Assembly: GCA_038030265.1 (NCBI GenBank)
Contig: CM075939.1
Coordinates: forward strand, 10,583,253 to 10,647,252
Direction: 5' to 3'
DNA from: Corythucha ciliata
Lineage: Eukaryota > Arthropoda > Insecta > Hemiptera > Tingidae
Length of the DNA stretch: 64,000 bases
Under the pieces are notes generated by a model. The model did no database searches. It had not been told where the DNA came from and was given only the letters and a program-made list of their open reading frames with translations. The position numbers and the translations under genes are program-made. Numbering within the stretch: position 1 is the first letter of the stretch; each line of letters starts with the position of its first letter. This document shows positions 10,436 through 21,347 of the stretch, in pieces.

Positions 10436-10441
10436 CACCAG

Positions 10442-10680
10442 GGGATTTTGCTGAGATTGGACCTGGTTTTTGGAGTAGCCAAACCGGCTAAATAGTTATT
10501 TTTCAGGGCGAAATTATTTTTAGAAATAGCCCAAACCACGAAATTTGGATATTTAAAGAGTCACATTCGTATTAAACTAGAACTTCGGAAAGTCCTAACT
10601 CACGCAATTGCTTTTTTGAAACACGGAATTGCTTTTTGAAACACGTGAAATCGGATTTTTTTAATGGGTAAGCGCCCGAG
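10442..10680 (+). repeat. Family B satellite remnant and CGAAATT repeats
   Basis: After the LINE the satellite resumes (GGATTTTGCTGAGATTGGAC). It passes within 60 bases into a decayed repeat with CGAAATTTGG, CGCAATTGCTTTTTGAAACA and similar units. Confidence 0.6.
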
Positions 10681-13590
10681 AAATTGACTTATCTGTAGGT
10701 GTTGCATTTTGTTGATGGATATTTGCGGGGGGGGGGGGAGGTTTACGATGAATCTCACTAATGTGACCACGTATATAGGCTGTAATTAAGTTTCAAAGCT
10801 CATTATCTTGCGTCCAACGGATAAACCACGAGCTTGAACCAGTGTTTGTGTCTGTGTGTGCCGGGGGGGGGGGGCTAGTTGAATATTTAAAAACAAAGAT
10901 GGTAGCGAGTTGAGAGTGCAAGCAATAAACTCCCCCCTTCCCATTCAGCGTCACCACCGTATGTCTATTTCTCGATGATCCAATTTGTTGTTACTTGGGC
11001 GGGGGGGATGGTCGCCGGAGAGGGTTATAGAAGATGATTAATTTCGCTTCCCTCCTTTCTTCCCCTCACCATCCATGTAATGAAACCCTTCTACACTATT
11101 TAAAATTCTGCGCACCTTCCACACTGATCAAACACGTTAATTGTCGTTTTAATAGAGAGAAAGCTTCATGATGATTTTTGTTTTTAACTATATCGTGTTG
11201 TTTGTAGTTTTATCTAGACTTTTCGCGCATTAAAAAGCGTCCCAATTCGTTTTCTATTCATGTACTCTTAATGTACGTTACAGACTGTGAGGAGGGGAGA
11301 GGAGTTGTTGAAAGAGTTGGGTGATTTAGGAGGGGGAGGGGAGACAGAGAGTTTTCCATGGATTTGCGCGGAGTTTTCCAGAAGGGTGAGTCTACAATGC
11401 TCGCTACAAGCGCTTTATAGCTTTTAATCGTTGTTGAATTGAGACTAAACGAATTGTTCTCTCGCTCTTTCTTTCTAGCTGGGTTTTGAGATGTGAAACG
11501 CATTCATAGCAAAGTTTATAAAGTGAAACCTTAACGAGAACCGGACTCCCCAGTCCTCTCCACCAGTAGCTCCTTTATAAAGCAAACCCAACTCTCCCAC
11601 ACTGTTGATTGGAAAAGAAAATTAATTACATCGCGGGTCCTTTTGTTTCCCCCGAATACTCGGAATGTGAGGCTTGATGCGCTGAGGGGGGGGGGAGGAG
11701 CTTGGTCGGCGTCCATTAGCACAGTGAAGGGCTTGCTATATGCGGGGGGACCGATAACACGAAAATTGGTTGTTATACAATACCTTTGGATTGTCTCTGA
11801 TTCCAGCCTCTATAAAAAAGGGTGAGAATTTATCGGCAAAAGATGACTATCCAGCCATCGAAACATGGCAATTTCGAACGTGTAGAACAAAATCATGTAA
11901 TTTGGCCCCCTCCCCATCCACAGGACGCATCCGTTACGTTTTTTTTTGGGGGGGGGGCTGAATAATCAGTTTTTGAGGTCTGGCTTGCCCTTTTTTAAGG
12001 CGGTGGGAGAGATTGCCACTGTACCCCCTCCCCAAATCAATGTTTTTACCTTTTGTTTATAGCGAAGTTGACAGACACACACAGTTCTGTTTAAAATTAT
12101 TATAAATTGAAAGCTCCACTAACCTGAAACAAACAAAAAAAAAACGTTCGTTTTCATTCATGCAAATGAGAAAATAAAAACATAATGATCGTGAAGAGCA
12201 GGTGAGGTGGTCCCTGGGTGACGGAAGAGAAGTCATAATTGCACAAATTCAATCAATATTTCAATTAAAATTGTAGGCTTTCCCCATAGGACTCATAAAT
12301 TCAATAAAGTTCACTAATTGCAAATCAACGGAATGGTGTTGCGGGTGTAGTGGGAGAAAGCCCGGAGTCATCCTGTAGGGATAGACTTTTGGAAGGTGCC
12401 CATTGGGAGAGAGGGGCCAGAGGATATCGAAACGGTGACAGTGATGGTGTGAAGGGGGGGGGGGTTATTTCCGATTTGAAGCGACTTTTATCATTTAGTA
12501 GCAGTCAACGTTTAAAAAAAAAATCACAGTTTTATTTTTCGGGCTACTTACGAGGACGAAGTGCAGAGAAACACGAATTTTCTTTTTCTATTCACCCCCT
12601 CCCCCACCGCCACCACTATAACATTTTTTTTGGCTGTGCCATTAAATTCAACCCTTTCAAGGGCTAAGGCGAGTATAGAGGGTGAAATTTAAAAAAAAAC
12701 GACCGTATATTGTACCATTCGATCCGTTATTTACCCTTTAATGCCTGAGTTTATGGCTTGAAAAACTTTTATCCCCTCGAAACCATTTCACCACGGGTAC
12801 ACTACCAAGGCAAAGAAAAGAAGCTACACGACGCGGCGTGGTGGGGTGGGGGGGGGAGAGTGGAAAACGTCGGGTCCATTTACAATGTGATTTTTTTTAA
12901 AAGAAAAGTTTCCTCCACGGAAAGTCGCATATTTCATCTCCCAGCCCCTTCCTAAAAAAAAAAAGTGGCTCCCATAAATAAAATGCAGTTTTCCTCCTTC
13001 TTGTGGAAAGGATTTTCAATTTCCCCGCCACCGCTAAATTTCGGGTTGAAATCCTGAACTATCGATCCCTATTCGATCAAATTAACCAATTTCACCCCTC
13101 CCCATCACCATACTTCCCAAACCACTGCCAAATTTTCACTACCGTTGCCCCACCCCATGGGGATGCTAGTATATACGGGGAATATTTTTGCGCACAGTAT
13201 AAAGATACGTTTTCCCAGTAATTCAATAACACCAATAAAGGTGAAGTTCACAATGAGATAAGGGAAGCTCACAGCGAAATGGAATCACAGAAATAGAGTG
13301 AAATAACAGTATTCCATGGATAACCAAAACATCTAAAATGGGGTTTTGGCCACCTGGCTAAACAGTTTCCCACCAACAAAATCAATTTCACATTTAAAAA
13401 GGGGTTTGCACAGTAGATTTGATGTTGGAACGTTAATGTTACCGGCAGCTCCCGATGAAACCCCTAGACGAGTAACCTTCCTGCTCCGCAGAACTGCTTC
13501 AGTGCTTTTAAGTTTTGTTACGTACAACTTTTCGTGTTGTCTTTCATGTAAGTATCCAGTGTTTTGATTTGTTAGTAATTTTATCTTTAG
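10681..13590. other. Spacer without a recognisable gene
   Basis: No coding similarity is visible. The spacer holds many G-runs (near 10,731, 10,862, 11,684, 11,946, 12,447 and 12,849), A-runs and mixed AT-rich text. The end of the stretch may contain the promoter and 5' UTR of the MULE gene; a splice-acceptor-like tract (T-rich then TACAG) ends at 13,639. Confidence 0.5.
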
Positions 13591-13642
13591 TTTTTTGACA
13601 TTCTCGTGTTTTTTTTTTCTTCAAAATTTACGGTACAGAATC

Positions 13643-14512
13643 ATGATTAAAGAAGTAGAGAACTTCGATGACGAGGAACCGCAAGATGACCGGCCGGCGG
13701 CGGATGTGCTTCCTAATCGAAGGGGAAAGCAACGTATCTGGGTGAAAAAAGCCACTTTCAGCTCTCATGTGGAGGCTGAGGCAGCTCTGACATCAGAATG
13801 GAGCAAATTTGCTACTAGCAACACGCTGCAGGGTGTCCGTGAAGAGTTTAGCTGCAAAGGAGGAGAGTACAGGAGAGCAGAGTGTCCTGTTCGAGCTTAT
13901 CTTCTGTACCACAATGATTGTTCGTCCGTTTCACTTTTCAAAACGGACTGTGAGCACGAACATCCGAAAGAATTCGAACAGAAACGGGGTTTGAGTGAAG
14001 AATTTAAGACTTTCGTTAAAACGAAATTTGAAGAGGGAGTTGAAAAGCCGAACGCCATTCTAGCAGCGGCCAGGAAGCAACAGCTAAAGGAGCCAGCCAA
14101 AGCGAGAATTGTCAACTTTCTCAAAACTTTAAGAATCGAGAAGTACGGAAGCTCTACAATCTCAGGAGCCGAAATCTCTCAGTGGTGCGATTCGCGTATG
14201 GCAAGGCCTACTAACAAGGATGAGCCATTTGTACTTAAGTACGAAGTGGTGTGTGACTCTTTTGATGCAGACGAGCAGGACATCAAGATAGTGATCTCCA
14301 CCGACCGACTCCTCGAAAATATGATCAACTCCGAAATGGTGCAAATCGATGCAACTTATAAATTGATATGGCAGGGGTACCCTGTGATGATCGTCGGTAC
14401 CTCAGACATGGACCATGTTTTTCACCCGTTTGCTTTGGCTGTATGCAAAGGTGAAACAGCTGAACACTTCGCCTTCATATTTGAAGCCTTACGCAGCTAC
14501 AACACGGAGTGA
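13643..14512 (+). pseudogene. MULE transposase block 1a: DNA-binding region and first catalytic D
   Basis: This is the uninterrupted frame from ATG 13643 (MIKEVENF). The start was chosen because the upstream codons look like an intron tail (poly-T then TACAG). It contains the zinc-binding N-terminus and QIDATYKLIWQGYPVMIVG with the first catalytic Asp. It ends at TGA after RSYNTE. The frame continues beyond the stop with KPQILLADASEAI, so the TGA is a nonsense mutation and not the natural end. Confidence 0.85.
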
Positions 14513-14907
14513 AAACCTCAAATTTTGCTAGCTGACGCAAGTGAAGCTATCACAAAAGGATTTACACTCGTTTTTGGCCCACCTAAAATAAGAATTTTCT
14601 GTTTCTTCCATGTTCTCAAAAACTGAAAATTTTCTCAAAAAGTTGGCAAACCGAAACGCATTAAAAGAGGATATTTTAGTATTACAGTCGTGCAAGGACA
14701 CCTCTGATTTCAGTAAAGCTTCAATTCTGTTCGTCGAAAAATGGATGAAAAGTGATGACCATGAATTTCTTCAGTTCGTGGAGTACTTCATTACGCAATG
14801 GATTATTCGCAACAGCAGCTGGTACGAAGGAATAGCCGTGGGTTACCCTTCAACGAACAACGGGATTGAAGCCACAAACGCAATAATTAAAAAGGAGCAC
14901 ACCCTAA
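14513..14907 (+). pseudogene. MULE transposase block 1b: second D and E of the DDE core
   Basis: The first part (to about 14,630) reads ILLADASEAITKGF and FCFFHVLKN. After a one-base shift the frame from 14610 reads ENFLKKLANRNALKEDI through to STNNGIEATNAIIKKEHTL. The second Asp and the Glu are both in place. The last codons run into the TAA duplicated by the 6.3 kb insertion, and the next block starts RERLPVGQF at 21,182. Confidence 0.85.
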
Positions 14908-15359
14908 AGCCCTGTACACACGGAGACTTTTCTGTTCTGTCACGAAATTTTTAAGATTTTTAGGAATGCTCGTTTGTCGTGATGTCAAAAAGTATAAAAA
15001 CCATATGTTTCTACGAAAAAACCAAGAAAAAACGGAGAAATTCTGGAAAAATCTCTCCTTTCTCCCTACCACGCGGAAACGCAGCTTAGAAATACCGCGT
15101 CTACATTAGCCCTGTGAACAAAGGACAGGACATAAAAATTTAAAAAAAAAAAAAAAAAAAAGTCGTCCACTGGAAGCGTTTTCGAGAGGCGCTAAAATAA
15201 CGCGCTACAACGAGCGTACATTCCAAAGCCTTGAATTGAATGTGACAAACAGGAAAAAGAGCCCGGGAAGCATTATTTTTCATAAATCGTCAAAAGAAAC
15301 TCAAATCGAGAGTTTAAAACAATGTTTGAAGAAAGTATAGGTATTGTTGAACTCACAGT

Positions 15360-15572
15360 CTATTGAAACCAAGGAGCCTCGCTCCTCGCATTACTCAGCG
15401 GATCCTCAGACTGAGATTGTTGATGATTTCTTTGAATCACAGTATTCGTACCATTTATCATAGGAATCTTGGAGGGCATGAAGGAGAGATTTAGTCTTCG
15501 AGTCACGAGTTCGAACTCCTCGTGCTCATTCCGCATAACATAATAAAATTCGACTTGACGGAACTGGAACAT
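15360..15572 (-). CDS. Unrecognised short frame inside the PIF-like element
   Basis: The 70-codon frame starts at ATG 15572 (MFQFRQVEFYYV) and contains a charged stretch NEHEEFELVTRRLNL. It ends at a stop at 15360-15362. I do not recognise the family. Its position inside the TAA-flanked element, before the hAT insertion point at 15,591, means it could be the last exon of an element-encoded protein. It could also be chance. Confidence 0.2.
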   Translation of the reverse strand: MFQFRQVEFYYVMRNEHEEFELVTRRLNLSFMPSKIPMINGTNTVIQRNHQQSQSEDPLSNARSEAPWFQ

Positions 15573-15639
15573 CAGCTTCTTTGCGCGTAGCAGTGGCGGA
15601 TCTAGGATTTTAACTTGGGAGGGGTTCTACCATGAATCT

Positions 15640-15930
15640 CTCTCTTTTTTCCTGAGTTTCAGCCGCAAGCATGCCTATACATGAACCAATAATTGACTTT
15701 TTCTCAAATTTAACCATGAATTAGCGGTTTTTCCCAATTTTCCCGCGATCAAAGTGCTTTTTCTCAATTTTAGCCGCGAATGTTTTTCTTCATTTCAAAC
15801 GCGAATCACCGCATTTTCTCAATTTTAGCCGTGGATTTTCTCAAATTGATCCGCGATTTATCGTTTTTCTCCGTTTCAGCGGTGAATGAGCGCTTCTTGC
15901 CCACTTTAGCCGCGAATTCACTGAATCTTT
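15640..15930 (-). repeat. Family A repeats, left part of the hAT body
   Basis: Units of the type TTTTCTCAATTTTAGCCGCG repeat at ~30-40 bp, the reverse complement of the array at 195-700. They start within 50 bases of the hAT end and stop at the LINE insertion. Confidence 0.8.
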
Positions 15931-15938
15931 AACAGCGA

Positions 15939-18168
15939 CGGAGAGACTAAGACGACTCTTCGTCAGGTGCCTGGCAGCCAGGAAAGTACCCACGGCCTGG
16001 AAACGGGTGAGAGTTGTTTTTATTCCTAAAGGTGGCGGGAAGCATGCCAAAGCGGAGGATTTTAGGCCCATTAGTGTAAGCAGTGTACTTTTAAGACTGA
16101 TGGAAAGGATAATTGAATTATACATGAGGGAATCATTGGCTACTGGGGGAGTGATCCACCAGAACCAGCATGGGTACACGGCGGGGAAGTCGACCGACTC
16201 GGCCCTCCACGACTTACTGGGGAGGGTGGAGGGGTCGGTGGCCCAGAAAGAGTACGCGTTGGCTCTTTTTTTGGATATTGAAGGGGCTTTTAATAGGGTA
16301 CATAGGGAGTGTATTGTGGCAACTCTAGAGCACTTTGGGGTGGAGACGAGGCTGATTCAATGGATAGACTACTCGCTGAGTCATAGGTGGGTGGTCGCTA
16401 AGGTGGGCGGCGATAGGGTGGAAAAACGAGCCAGTAGGGGGGTGCCCCAGGGCTCAAGTCTCTCGCCTCTTCTCTGGATACTTGTGGTAGATAGTCTTAT
16501 AAGGAAATTAGAGGAAAAGGGCTATTATGCGCAATTTTTTGCGGATGACGGAGCCATAGTGGTTAGGGGGAAAGACTTATCCACACTGTGTTCTCTCATG
16601 AGGGGGGCGGTGGGGATGGTCGAGGCATGGTGTAGGCCTAGGGGTCTCACAATAAACCCCAGTAAGATGAAAATGGTGTTGTTCACTCACAAGAGAAAAA
16701 GGGAGGGATGGCAATCAATCCACTTTCGGGGAGAGGCCATCGCTCTCTCAAAACAGGTTAAATACTTGGGAGTCATATTGGATGAGAAGTTAAGGTGGAA
16801 GGAACACGTAGACAGCGTCTATAAGAAAGCTGTGGTGGCCTTTCACCAATGTAGACAAATCGTGGGGAAGACCTGGGGCCTGAAACCACGGGTCATGAAG
16901 TGGATATACACAGGAATCATACAACCGCGCATCCTGCACGGGGCGGTCGCATGGTGGAGGGGGATAGAGAAGGGCTGGGGGGCGGATAGGCTCGCAAAAA
17001 TACAAAGGCTTGCTTGCCTGGCGATTTTGGGGCCATTCCGGACAACCCCTACGAGGGCCATGGAAAGATTACTAGGCCTGAAGCCCTTGGACATTGAAGT
17101 CAGGGGTCGGGCACTTGAAGTTGCCTACAGGTTGAGATGCCAGGGAGGCCTAAAGCGGGTCAGGCTGGGCCAATGGGACTGGGAAGGGGAACTAAACAGA
17201 GTATCCCCGTCCTCGGCACTTAGACCGGATTACGTGGTTAAAAGGAATGACTTCTCGACCAAAATCCAGCAGAGAGTCATTATGAGAGAGGAAGGTTGGG
17301 AATCCCGGCAAGGGGAGCTGGTGTGTTATACGGACGGCTCCAAGAAGGGTCAGGAAGGGCCGACCGGAGCTGGAATTTTCGTGCCGGAGCTGGGGGTGGA
17401 AATAAGTATCCCGCTAGGGGGACACACCACAGTTTTCCAGGCCGAGGTGGTAGCGATCGATGCCTGTATTCGGGAGCTACTGAAGCGGAAAGTGACAGGT
17501 AGGGCGATCGGTATCTACTCTGATAGCAGGGCGGCGCTGGGGGCGATCACCAAACCCGTGGTGGACTCAGCGGCCGTGGCGAGTTGCAGAGTAGGGATAC
17601 GGGACCTCCAGGGTGAGGGGAACTCCCTAACGTTGGGATGGATCCCGGGTCATAGAGGATGGCAGGGGAATGAAAAAGCAGACGAGCTGGCCAAGCGTGG
17701 CGCGGACCAGCCGGTAATAGGACCTGAACCATCAGTGGGCATTGCCCGCAGGGTGGTCTTGAGGGAGATAAGGGCCTGGGCCAGTGACCAAGCTCTGAGG
17801 AGATGGCGGACTGAACCCGGGTGCCGGCAAGCAAAACTGGGAATCAATGAGGAAGACCAGGAAGCTTCGGCATGGTTGCTGGGACTAACACGGGTTAAGC
17901 TTAGGCGGATAGTAGGATGTATACAGGGCATTACGCCCTTAATAGGCATTTGTCAATCATGGGGGCAGTAGGGGAGCCCGACTGCGAAAGGTGTGAGGAG
18001 GCTGAAGAAACCGCGGAGCACGTCGTATGCGAGTGTGACGGCTACGCGGCGGCCAGATACACCATTTTTGATGACGATAGGATACCCTTCCCCAGCTTCT
18101 CAAAGGAGAATGGGACCCGTCTCCTGAGTTTGCTGGAAAGGATAAATAGGTTTGAGGAGCCGTACTAG
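15939..18168 (+). pseudogene. LINE ORF2 remnant: reverse transcriptase, RNase H, zinc motif
   Basis: The frame is open from the truncation point (LRRLFVRCLAARKVPTAWK) to 17971. RT landmarks: DFRPISVSS, LFLDIEGAFNRV, GVPQGSSLSPLLW, FADD box (FFADDGAIVV, at about 16,535-16,565) and KYLGVILDEKLRW. The RNase H domain follows at about 17,320-17,710: YTDGSKKG, YSDSRAALG, and GHRGWQGNEKADELAKRG. A one-base shift near 17,917 moves the last part into the frame ending at 18168, which holds TGHYALNRHL and the zinc motif CERCEEAEETAEHVVCEC. Apart from that shift and the 5' truncation it is remarkably intact. The FADD in place of YADD is within the range seen in LINEs. Confidence 0.9.
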
Positions 18169-18251
18169 GCTCTCCCGAGTCCGGGCCCCAAGTGGGTATG
18201 GTGTATGGGCCGAAAGGCTTTTGGCACCTTCGGAGTCAGGAGACCGTCCGA

Positions 18252-18282
<31 letters not shown>
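15939..18282 (+). mobile_element. 5'-truncated LINE with RT and RNase H
   Basis: The copy is flanked by AACAGCGA on both sides (15931-15938 and 18283-18290) and ends in a poly(A) of about 25 bases (18258-18282). Truncation removed the endonuclease and the start of RT. The order RT-RNase H-CCHC places it with I/LOA/R1-type LINEs. Together with the 8 bp repeats this dates it as the youngest layer of nest 2. Confidence 0.9.
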
Positions 18283-18283
<1 letters not shown>

Positions 18284-18290
18284 ACAGCGA

Positions 18291-19445
18291 ATGAGCTCTT
18301 CCTGTACATTTTAGACGGCAATTAGCTGTTTGTCTCAGTTTTAGCCACGAGTTAACGTTTTATTCCTTTAATTTTAGCGTTTTTCTTCACTTCTTAGTCG
18401 TGCGAATTAGCGCTCATCACCATTTTAGCCGCAAGTTATCTCGTTTCCTCAGTTCTAGCAGAGAATTAGCGTTTTGTTTTCTTCGTTTTAGCTGAGCATT
18501 ATTTCCGAATTTTAACCGTGAATTATTCCTTAATTTCACGCCTGAATCACCGCTTTTACTCAATTTCAGTTTCGAACTGGAGGATTTTCACAAAATCCTT
18601 GAATTTGCATTTATCTCCATTTCAGCTCCGCGAATGAGCGCCTTTTGTTATATCGGCCGTGAATCAACGAAATTTCCCAATTTTAGCCGGAAATGAGCGT
18701 TTGTATCAGTTTTAGCCGTGAACAAGCAGAATCACCAAATGTGAAATTTAGCTTCACATTAGGGCTTGCTTGTGCCGAGAAATAGCGTATTTCTCCATTT
18801 CAGCTGCTGATAAGCGCTTTCTGCCAAAGTTAGCCACGAATTAAATATTTAATTATCTTTGTTTTAGTTGCAAATCAGCATGTTACATCAATTTTGGACG
18901 GGAATAAGCGGTTTGTCTCAGTTTTAGCCGCGAATAAGCGGCTTTTCTATCACTTCTATCCGTGAATTAGCTTTTTTTCTTAGTTTTTACCGCGATCTAA
19001 GCGCTCTTTCACATTTTTTAGTCGCAAATTATTTCTCAAATTTAACCACGAATTACCACGTTTCCTTAATTTCAGCCAATTTTCTCAAATTGTTCCGCGA
19101 ATTGGCTTATTTCTCCATTTTAGTTGTGAATGAGCGTTTTACTTCAATTTTAGGCCGGAATTAGTAGATTTTCTCAGTTTTAGCCGCGAATTACGTGGCT
19201 TTCTCAATTTTAGCCGTGAATAAGCGATTTTTCTCAACTGCGATTTTTTCTGTTGTTGCCTTGAAAAAACCACGAATTTTGCGTTTTCAAAAATTAATTT
19301 TTGAGCCAGGTGAGCGATGGACTTTAGCTTTTTCTCAATTTTCGCCACATGTTAGTGATTTTTTTCATTTTCAGCCACGAATTAGTGATTTGTTTTCGTT
19401 TTCTACTACGAATCAACGCTTTTCTGCTACCGCTAGAAGCCCCTA
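18291..19445 (-). repeat. Family A repeats, right part of the hAT body
   Basis: About 30 decayed units lie here (TTTTCTCAATTTTAGCCGTG and variants such as CGAATTAGCG). They continue the array that the LINE interrupted at 15,938. A pure T-run (19459-19490) follows. Confidence 0.8.
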
Positions 19446-19457
19446 TTTGATATTGGC

Positions 19458-19490
<33 letters not shown>

Positions 19491-19871
19491 CAATGTTCTC
19501 CCGCGTACTTGCCCATAGAGTAACACATTAGCACGCTTTCTCAATTTCTTCTGCCTTAAAGGCCTATAGGAATTTGGAGTTGACGTTTTTTCTTTGGTTT
19601 GTCCGCGAAGTTGCCTGCAGGGCGGTGTATTTTTCCTAATTTAAGTGGCAAATGATCGCTTGTTCTCAATATTTGCCGCTAATCATCGCTTTGAAACCTA
19701 AAAATCCATTTTTTTTTTCATCTATTTACGCTTTTTGCCCCCCCCCCTCAATGAATGGTGGCCTCACCATCACGAGATCGCCCATTTGTCGAGAAATCAT
19801 CATTCTGTGCAGATCCCCCTTCAACAGTCGCCCTTTGTTATGTGCAAGGTATTAAGTCCCACGCACACTAG

Positions 19872-19913
19872 GAGAAAAAAGACGCCGTTGCGTGAGTCGG
19901 CGTCTTTTTTCTC
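19872..19913. repeat. Perfect 16 bp hairpin inside the hAT element
   Basis: GAGAAAAAAGACGCCG and CGGCGTCTTTTTTCTC (19872-19887 and 19898-19913) pair exactly around TTGCGTGAGT. It is a subterminal structure about 200 bases from the right hAT end. Confidence 0.8.
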
Positions 19914-20120
19914 GGCGAAGAGAAGACTCTCGCGTACGCGTCCAATGTGAAAGGTCCCATAGAGTTCTATGTGTTTTTACTGCACGAGTAAAAACAGTGT
20001 GCGCGGGGCCTTAGAAAAAATCTCTGGAATGACTATCAAGAAATTTTTGGCGGACGCCATCTTTTTAGGGGGGGTTTAGACCCATAAAACCCTCCCCGTA
20101 GATCCGCCACTGGCGTGTAG

Positions 20121-21144
20121 AGTTTATTGAGTCAAGTTCAATATACTTAATTACTGAACAATGAAGACTCTTTCAACGACTGATCAAGTTGAGTCCGGAG
20201 TGAGGGTCCGGAAGTCCAGACCCTCAACCTTGTGGCCATCAGATGGCGCAGGATTTGCCCATCATGACAGCAAACACAGCCCTGTACCCTGCTGCGGATC
20301 TCCTTAAGATGTGGCCAGTACCTAGGCCCTTGCCGGCCCTTACCTGGCCTGTACCCCATCTTTGGCCCAGACTCCCCAGCAGAGTCGGTCCCATCACTCA
20401 GCTCGGCTTGTTAGCCGTAACTGGTGGCCAGCCACCCGCGCCCGAGAGGCACGACGTGGAGGTGGGTCTTTCAGAGCTGGGGATGCTGGCTTGCGCCATG
20501 AACCGAAACCGGGCAGGGAAGGTGCCCCTGTACCCTGCATAGTAGCCAAGACTCAAGAGTCGTCCTTGCCAATCTGGGCCTTCATTTTTTGCCCAATATT
20601 CTGTGCGGGAGGCACACGACGAAATTTTTTACTGTTTGACCCTTTTAAGAAATCTAATGTCCCCACGCACATTAATGGCCACATTTTAATTAATTAGGTA
20701 ATTTAATAAATGCAGAATTAAGAAGAGAAAAGAAGACGAGGAAGGATAGGACGGGGGTCGAGGTATCATCTGTTCAGTTCCCCAAACCTCTAGAAGGTAG
20801 AATGCTGCCAGAAAAAAAGGTCTTGAAACAAATCTGGGAAAAAGTCGGACATTTCTTGCGCAAGTACTTGTCTGCCCATATTTCAATATATTTCAGTGTT
20901 TAAACTTGGTTCAAACAAAGCATTTTGGTTTTTTGTTTCACTTCAGCAGAGGGTTCAAGAGAGGGGGTAACAGAAATGCTTCAAATTTATGTGCGAATAA
21001 TTTCATACTAAGCCCCTCCATGGGCTTCAAAATGGGGATAATAAAAAAGAAATAATTCAATTTCTTGAACTATCATTCAACCAAACAAACCTAAAACTTC
21101 ACTTTTAATGTTTTGAACTACTTAAAACACCAGCTACAATAGAA
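20121..21144. other. Right inner part of the PIF-like element
   Basis: The stretch lies between the hAT end and the right terminal repeat. I recognise nothing in it. Minus-strand frames at 20147-20359 and 20686-20886 are short and unconvincing. Confidence 0.4.
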
Positions 21145-21181
21145 GACAGGACAGAAAAGTCTCCGTGTGTACACGGCTTAA

Positions 21182-21347
21182 GAGAAAGGTTGCCTGTAGG
21201 ACAATTCTTGAACCATGTCGGTGACCTGTTACTCAAATGGTCAGCTGATAGGGTCCCTGACTCTCCAAACTGCAAAAAATTCAGTAAAATCGTCACCCTG
21301 ACCTTACCGATTTGGACAAAAGCCTACCAGTGGGCTAAACAGAACTT
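21182..21347 (+). pseudogene. MULE transposase block 2
   Basis: The frame reads RERLPVGQFLNHVGDLLLKW ... WAKQNF and is continuous with block 1 once the 6.3 kb insertion and one TAA are removed. This is the segment between the DDE core and the SWIM finger. It is cut at 21,348 by the AACGTT-rich elements. Confidence 0.8.

Larger units (their letters stand above)
3588..10441 (+). mobile_element. 5'-truncated R1-like LINE, split by an LTR element
   Basis: The copy is flanked by a 14 bp duplication of the satellite target: GGGATTTTGTTGAG at 3574-3587 and GGGATTTTGCTGAG at 10442-10455 (one mismatch). Coding remains show a late-RT segment on each side of the LTR element and a C-terminal CCHC-type zinc motif. 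The 3' end has no poly(A); it ends just after a 12 bp hairpin. About 1.3 kb of the span is LINE, and the rest is the inserted gypsy element. Truncation at 3588 removes the endonuclease and the RT core. Confidence 0.8.
15591..20112. mobile_element. hAT-like non-autonomous element carrying family A repeats
   Basis: The ends are CAGTGGCGGATCTA on the left and its exact reverse complement on the right (14 bp). They are flanked by an 8 bp duplication, GCGCGTAG at 15583-15590 and GCGTGTAG at 20113-20120 (7/8). The CAG...CTG ends plus 8 bp duplication are hAT traits. There is no transposase. The body is almost entirely family A repeats in minus orientation, interrupted by a later LINE at 15939-18282. 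Confidence 0.85.
14908..21178. mobile_element. PIF/Harbinger-like insertion with TAA duplication
   Basis: Terminal inverted repeats of 34 bp with two mismatches lie at 14908-14941 and 21145-21178 (outer end AGCCCTGTACACACGGAGAC on the left). Each is bordered by TAA (14905-14907 and 21179-21181). Removing the element and one TAA restores the MULE reading frame, which fixes the boundaries. The 3 bp TWA-type duplication is the PIF/Harbinger habit, but no transposase is recognisable in the ~1.7 kb that belongs to the element itself. Most of its length is a later hAT-like insertion. A 70-codon minus-strand frame at 15360-15572 is unrecognised. Confidence 0.85.

Noticed and set aside
15100..15150. 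AGCCCTGTGAACAAAGGACAGGAC as a second end of the PIF-like element
   Set aside because: Only the first eight bases match the terminal repeat and the orientation is wrong for a right end.
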